The notes under the pieces are model-generated. The model was not told the origin of the DNA. It saw nothing but the letters and a program-made list of their open reading frames with translations, and searched no databases. A program made the position numbers and the translations under genes. Below, one piece after another: positions 61,626 to 64,000 of a stretch of 64,000 bases of DNA; position 1 is the first letter of the stretch, and each line of letters opens with the position of its first letter. Origin of the DNA: Azohydromonas australica DSM 1124 (lineage in GTDB: Bacteria; Pseudomonadota; Gammaproteobacteria; Burkholderiales; Burkholderiaceae_C). Location: the NCBI RefSeq assembly GCF_000430725.1, contig NZ_AUMO01000049.1:1-64000 (forward strand), written 5' to 3'.

Positions 61626-62639
61626 ATGACCTCCATATCCCTCGCCGCCGCGGCCTGCGCGGCGCTGTGCGCTTCGGCCTCCGCGGTCGCGGCGCAGGCC
61701 GAGGCCCCGGCCGACACGCCGGCCACGCCACAGGCGCTGGTTGATGCCTTTGAAAGCGTCTCCGGCAAGCACCCGGGCTTCCGGCGCGGCGGGGCCAAGG
61801 GTTTGTGCGCCGAAGGGCATTTCACCGGCACGGCGGAAGGCCGCGCGCTGTCCTCGGCTTCGGCCTTCAGCGGCGAGCGTTTCCCGGTGGTGGCGCGCTT
61901 CTCCGTCACCGGCGGCAATCCGCGCGGCTCGGACAAGGCCCGCACCACGCGCGGCCTGGCCCTGCAATTCGCCCTGCCCGGCGGCGAGCGCTGGCAGATA
62001 GCCAACATCTCGGCGCCCATGAATTCGGTCTCGACCCCGGAAATCATGCTGCGCTCGCTGGAAGCGCGGAAACCCGACCCGGAAACCAAGAAGCCCGACC
62101 CGGCGAAAGTCAAAGCCTTCACCGAGGCCTATCCGGAAACCCGGGCGCAGGCGGATTGGCTGAACAGCCACGGCGTTCCGGCCAGCTACGCGGCCGTGAA
62201 TTACTGGGGCGTGCACGCCTTCCAGTTCACCAACGCCAAGGGGCAGTCGCAATACGTGCGATGGGTTTTCGAGCCCGTTGGCGGACAGGAATTGCTGGAC
62301 GAGGAAAAACTGAAATCGCTGCCTGATGATTTCCTGACCGACGAGTTGCGGCACCGCGTGGCGGACCGCCCGGCGGAATTCGCCCTGCGGCTGCAATTGG
62401 CCGAGGCCGGGGACAACCTGGTGAATCCAACCCTGACCTGGCCCGACACCCGCAAGACCGTCACCGTGGGCCGGCTCGTGATCGACAAGGTCGACAGCGG
62501 CCCCGGCGGCGCCTGCGACCCGATGGTGTTCGACCCGAACGTGCTGCCCAAGGGCATCGCCGCCTCCGACGATCCGGTGCTGCGGGCGCGCTCGGGGGTG
62601 TATGCGGTATCGGCGGGGAGGCGGCTGGCGGGGCAGTGA
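61626..62639 (+). CDS. SrpA-type catalase-family peroxidase, exported
   Basis: 337 residues with a signal peptide (MTSISLAAAACAALCASASA, cut near VAAQA). Catalase-family marks are VARFSVTGGNPRGSDKARTTRGLALQF, NYWGVHAFQF and the C-terminal haem-ligand region RSGVYAVSAGRRLAG. Length and secretion fit the small catalase-related peroxidases (SrpA). The distal histidine expected in the VHAKG-like motif is not visible: the sequence reads RRGGAKGLC (Gly55-Gly56). The protein may thus be a peroxidase with altered chemistry or a haem-binding relative. ACGAGGAGCCCCAC precedes the ATG. Confidence 0.85.
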   Translation: MTSISLAAAACAALCASASAVAAQAEAPADTPATPQALVDAFESVSGKHPGFRRGGAKGLCAEGHFTGTAEGRALSSASAFSGERFPVVARFSVTGGNPRGSDKARTTRGLALQFALPGGERWQIANISAPMNSVSTPEIMLRSLEARKPDPETKKPDPAKVKAFTEAYPETRAQADWLNSHGVPASYAAVNYWGVHAFQFTNAKGQSQYVRWVFEPVGGQELLDEEKLKSLPDDFLTDELRHRVADRPAEFALRLQLAEAGDNLVNPTLTWPDTRKTVTVGRLVIDKVDSGPGGACDPMVFDPNVLPKGIAASDDPVLRARSGVYAVSAGRRLAGQ

Positions 62640-62673
62640 GCACTGGAAGGCGACGGCCCGGACCAGCCATTCG

Positions 62674-64000
62674 TCACCCCGACGACACCCGCGCCCGCTC
62701 CTCGCCAACCGGCGCCGCGTCCTCGGCAACGGGGGCCACCCGCTGCGCCTGTGCGTCCGCGCCGCCGGTTTCCGCTCCTCGCCCATGCACCCGGGCGCGA
62801 TCGCGCCCGGCCGCCTTGGCGGCGTACAGCGCCTCGTCCGCGCGGCCCAGCGCGGGCTCCAGGTTCTCCTCTCCGGGGCGCCAGACGCTGATGCCCACGC
62901 TGGCCGTCACGCGGATCTCCTGGCCCTTGTGCGGCACCACCAGGCGCCGCAGCGCCTTGCGCAGGCGCACCGCCGCGCGCAGCCCTTCCCGCTCGTCGGC
63001 CCCCACCAGCAGCGCCACGAACTCCTCGCCGCCGAAGCGGCCCACCAGGTCGCTGCCGCGCAGCACGCCCTTCAGCGCCTCGGCCACGCGCGTGAGCACG
63101 AGGTCGCCTGCCTGGTGGCCGAAGCCGTCGTTGATGCGCTTGAAGTGGTCGATGTCCACCATCAGCGTGGCCAGCGCGTGCCGGCCGTGCCGGATCTCCT
63201 GCTCCGCGAGCTGGTTGAAGTGACGCCGGGTCAGCAGCGAGGTCAGCGAGTCCACGCGGGCCTGGCGCTTGAGCTCGGCCTCCAGGCGTTGGCGCTCGGT
63301 CACGTCCATCACCGTGATCTGCAGCGCCGCCTCGCCCTGCCAGGCGATGCGCCGGCCCATCATCTCCATCCAGAACGGCGTGCCGTCGCGCCGCAACGCG
63401 GCCACGCGCAGGTGCATGGCGTCGACGTCGCCGCGGCACATCCACTCCCAGTGCTGGCGCATCTCCTGGCGGGCGTCCTCGGGCAGGAACGAGGCCAGCC
63501 GCGGCTCGCGCAACAGCGCCGCCGCCGTCCCGTAGCCGTACATGCGCGCGGCCACGTCGTTGGCGAAGAGCACCTCCACGTCCTCGCCCATGCGCGCCAC
63601 CAGGATGCCCTGCAGCGAGCCGTCGATCAGCGCCCGGTAGTGCCGCTGGCTGTCGCGCAGCTCGGCCTGTGCCTGGCGCAGCGTCATCTCGGCGTGCTTG
63701 AGGTCGGTCACGTCTTCCTGGCTGATCACCACGCAGCCGTCGGCTCCCTCCAGCGGCGTGACGCGCACCTTGTACCAATGGCTCCCGTCCGCGCCGGTGC
63801 ATTCGTAGTTGTGCTTGGACCACGGCAGGTCCTTGCGCATGACGGCCTGGATGCCCCACAGCACGGCGGTGACGCCGTCGCGGTCGGCGGTGCCGGCGCG
63901 GCGCAGCACCTCCAGACCGTTGCGGGCCTCGGGCTCGGCCCCGTGCGCCAGCGTGAAGCGCGCCCAGGCCTTGTTGGCGTCCACGATGCGGCCCTCGCGG
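62674..64000 (-). CDS. PAS-domain diguanylate cyclase, truncated at the window edge
   Basis: At least 441 residues; the frame is open to the right edge, so the N-terminus is outside the window. The visible part has the end of one PAS, a second PAS/PAC region (WYKVRVTPLEGADGCVVISQEDV) and a third (ALIDGSLQGILVARMGEDVEV). The C-terminal GGDEF domain carries the active site RFGGEEFVALL and, five residues upstream, the inhibitory site motif RGSD. Both suggest an active cyclase making c-di-GMP, with product feedback. The tail after the GGDEF is a short low-complexity stretch. No transmembrane helix is seen in the part available. Confidence 0.9.
   Translation of the reverse strand, partial: REGRIVDANKAWARFTLAHGAEPEARNGLEVLRRAGTADRDGVTAVLWGIQAVMRKDLPWSKHNYECTGADGSHWYKVRVTPLEGADGCVVISQEDVTDLKHAEMTLRQAQAELRDSQRHYRALIDGSLQGILVARMGEDVEVLFANDVAARMYGYGTAAALLREPRLASFLPEDARQEMRQHWEWMCRGDVDAMHLRVAALRRDGTPFWMEMMGRRIAWQGEAALQITVMDVTERQRLEAELKRQARVDSLTSLLTRRHFNQLAEQEIRHGRHALATLMVDIDHFKRINDGFGHQAGDLVLTRVAEALKGVLRGSDLVGRFGGEEFVALLVGADEREGLRAAVRLRKALRRLVVPHKGQEIRVTASVGISVWRPGEENLEPALGRADEALYAAKAAGRDRARVHGRGAETGGADAQAQRVAPVAEDAAPVGEERARVSSG

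Overview
The window is about 64 kb of GC-rich (roughly 68-70 % by eye), densely coded DNA. It looks like a betaproteobacterial chromosome of the order Burkholderiales, most likely Comamonadaceae-like. The clues are two orphan Bug/TctC-type tricarboxylate receptors, an FdsD/FdhD-type soluble formate dehydrogenase tail, a Sox/Fcc sulfur locus, and the intergenic repeat families common in that group. No rRNA, tRNA, CRISPR array or intact insertion sequence was seen.

Layout. 0-5 kb: the end of a formate dehydrogenase operon (fdhD, fdsD) converges on a sulfur-oxidation operon (cytochrome c, two tandem FccB flavoproteins, soxY, soxZ), beside a decayed fragment of a membrane formate dehydrogenase alpha gene. 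5-12 kb: catabolic genes, namely a Bug receptor, a tannase-family esterase, and a three-component class I P450 system (P450, 2Fe-2S ferredoxin, reductase) with a divergent AraC regulator. 12-18 kb: glucan- and ester-active genes (OpgC-like acyltransferase, GH1 glucosidase, second tannase-like protein, GH16 lipoprotein). 18-29.4 kb: a tightly packed nine-gene operon that I consider the strongest candidate for an undescribed system. It encodes a LuxE-like ligase, a NifU-like scaffold, a cysteine desulfurase, a fatty acyl-AMP ligase, an acyl carrier protein, a flavin monooxygenase, an RND/MMPL exporter fused to a LolA-like domain, an outer-membrane barrel and a transglutaminase-like protein. 30-34 kb: a CzcI-like protein, a two-component system and a divergent Bug receptor.

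34-46 kb: a second large operon, reading leftwards. It combines a beta-barrel protein, a receiver-PP2C phosphatase, a STAS antagonist, an RsbW-like kinase, a cellulose-synthase-like GT2, two DUF3131 proteins and a CHASE hybrid kinase. This looks like a polysaccharide synthase controlled by partner switching. 46-57 kb: stand-alone genes (LysR/MFS pair, universal stress protein, amidase, degenerate HD-GYP protein, a CheB-like/PAS histidine kinase, a hydrolase, small secreted proteins). 57-59.9 kb: an integrated MobQ-type mobilization module with a recognisable oriT and AT-richer flanking DNA. 60-64 kb: a CadC-like regulator, a SrpA-type catalase-family protein and a PAS-GGDEF diguanylate cyclase cut by the window end.

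How the parts may work together. The Sox/Fcc genes would oxidise sulfide or thiosulfate in the periplasm. The P450 trio would hydroxylate or dealkylate a small aromatic or terpenoid substrate under AraC control. The nine-gene operon has the parts to activate, modify and export an acyl product across both membranes. The GT2 operon has the parts to make a beta-glucan-like polymer under signal control. The last two statements are inferences from gene content.
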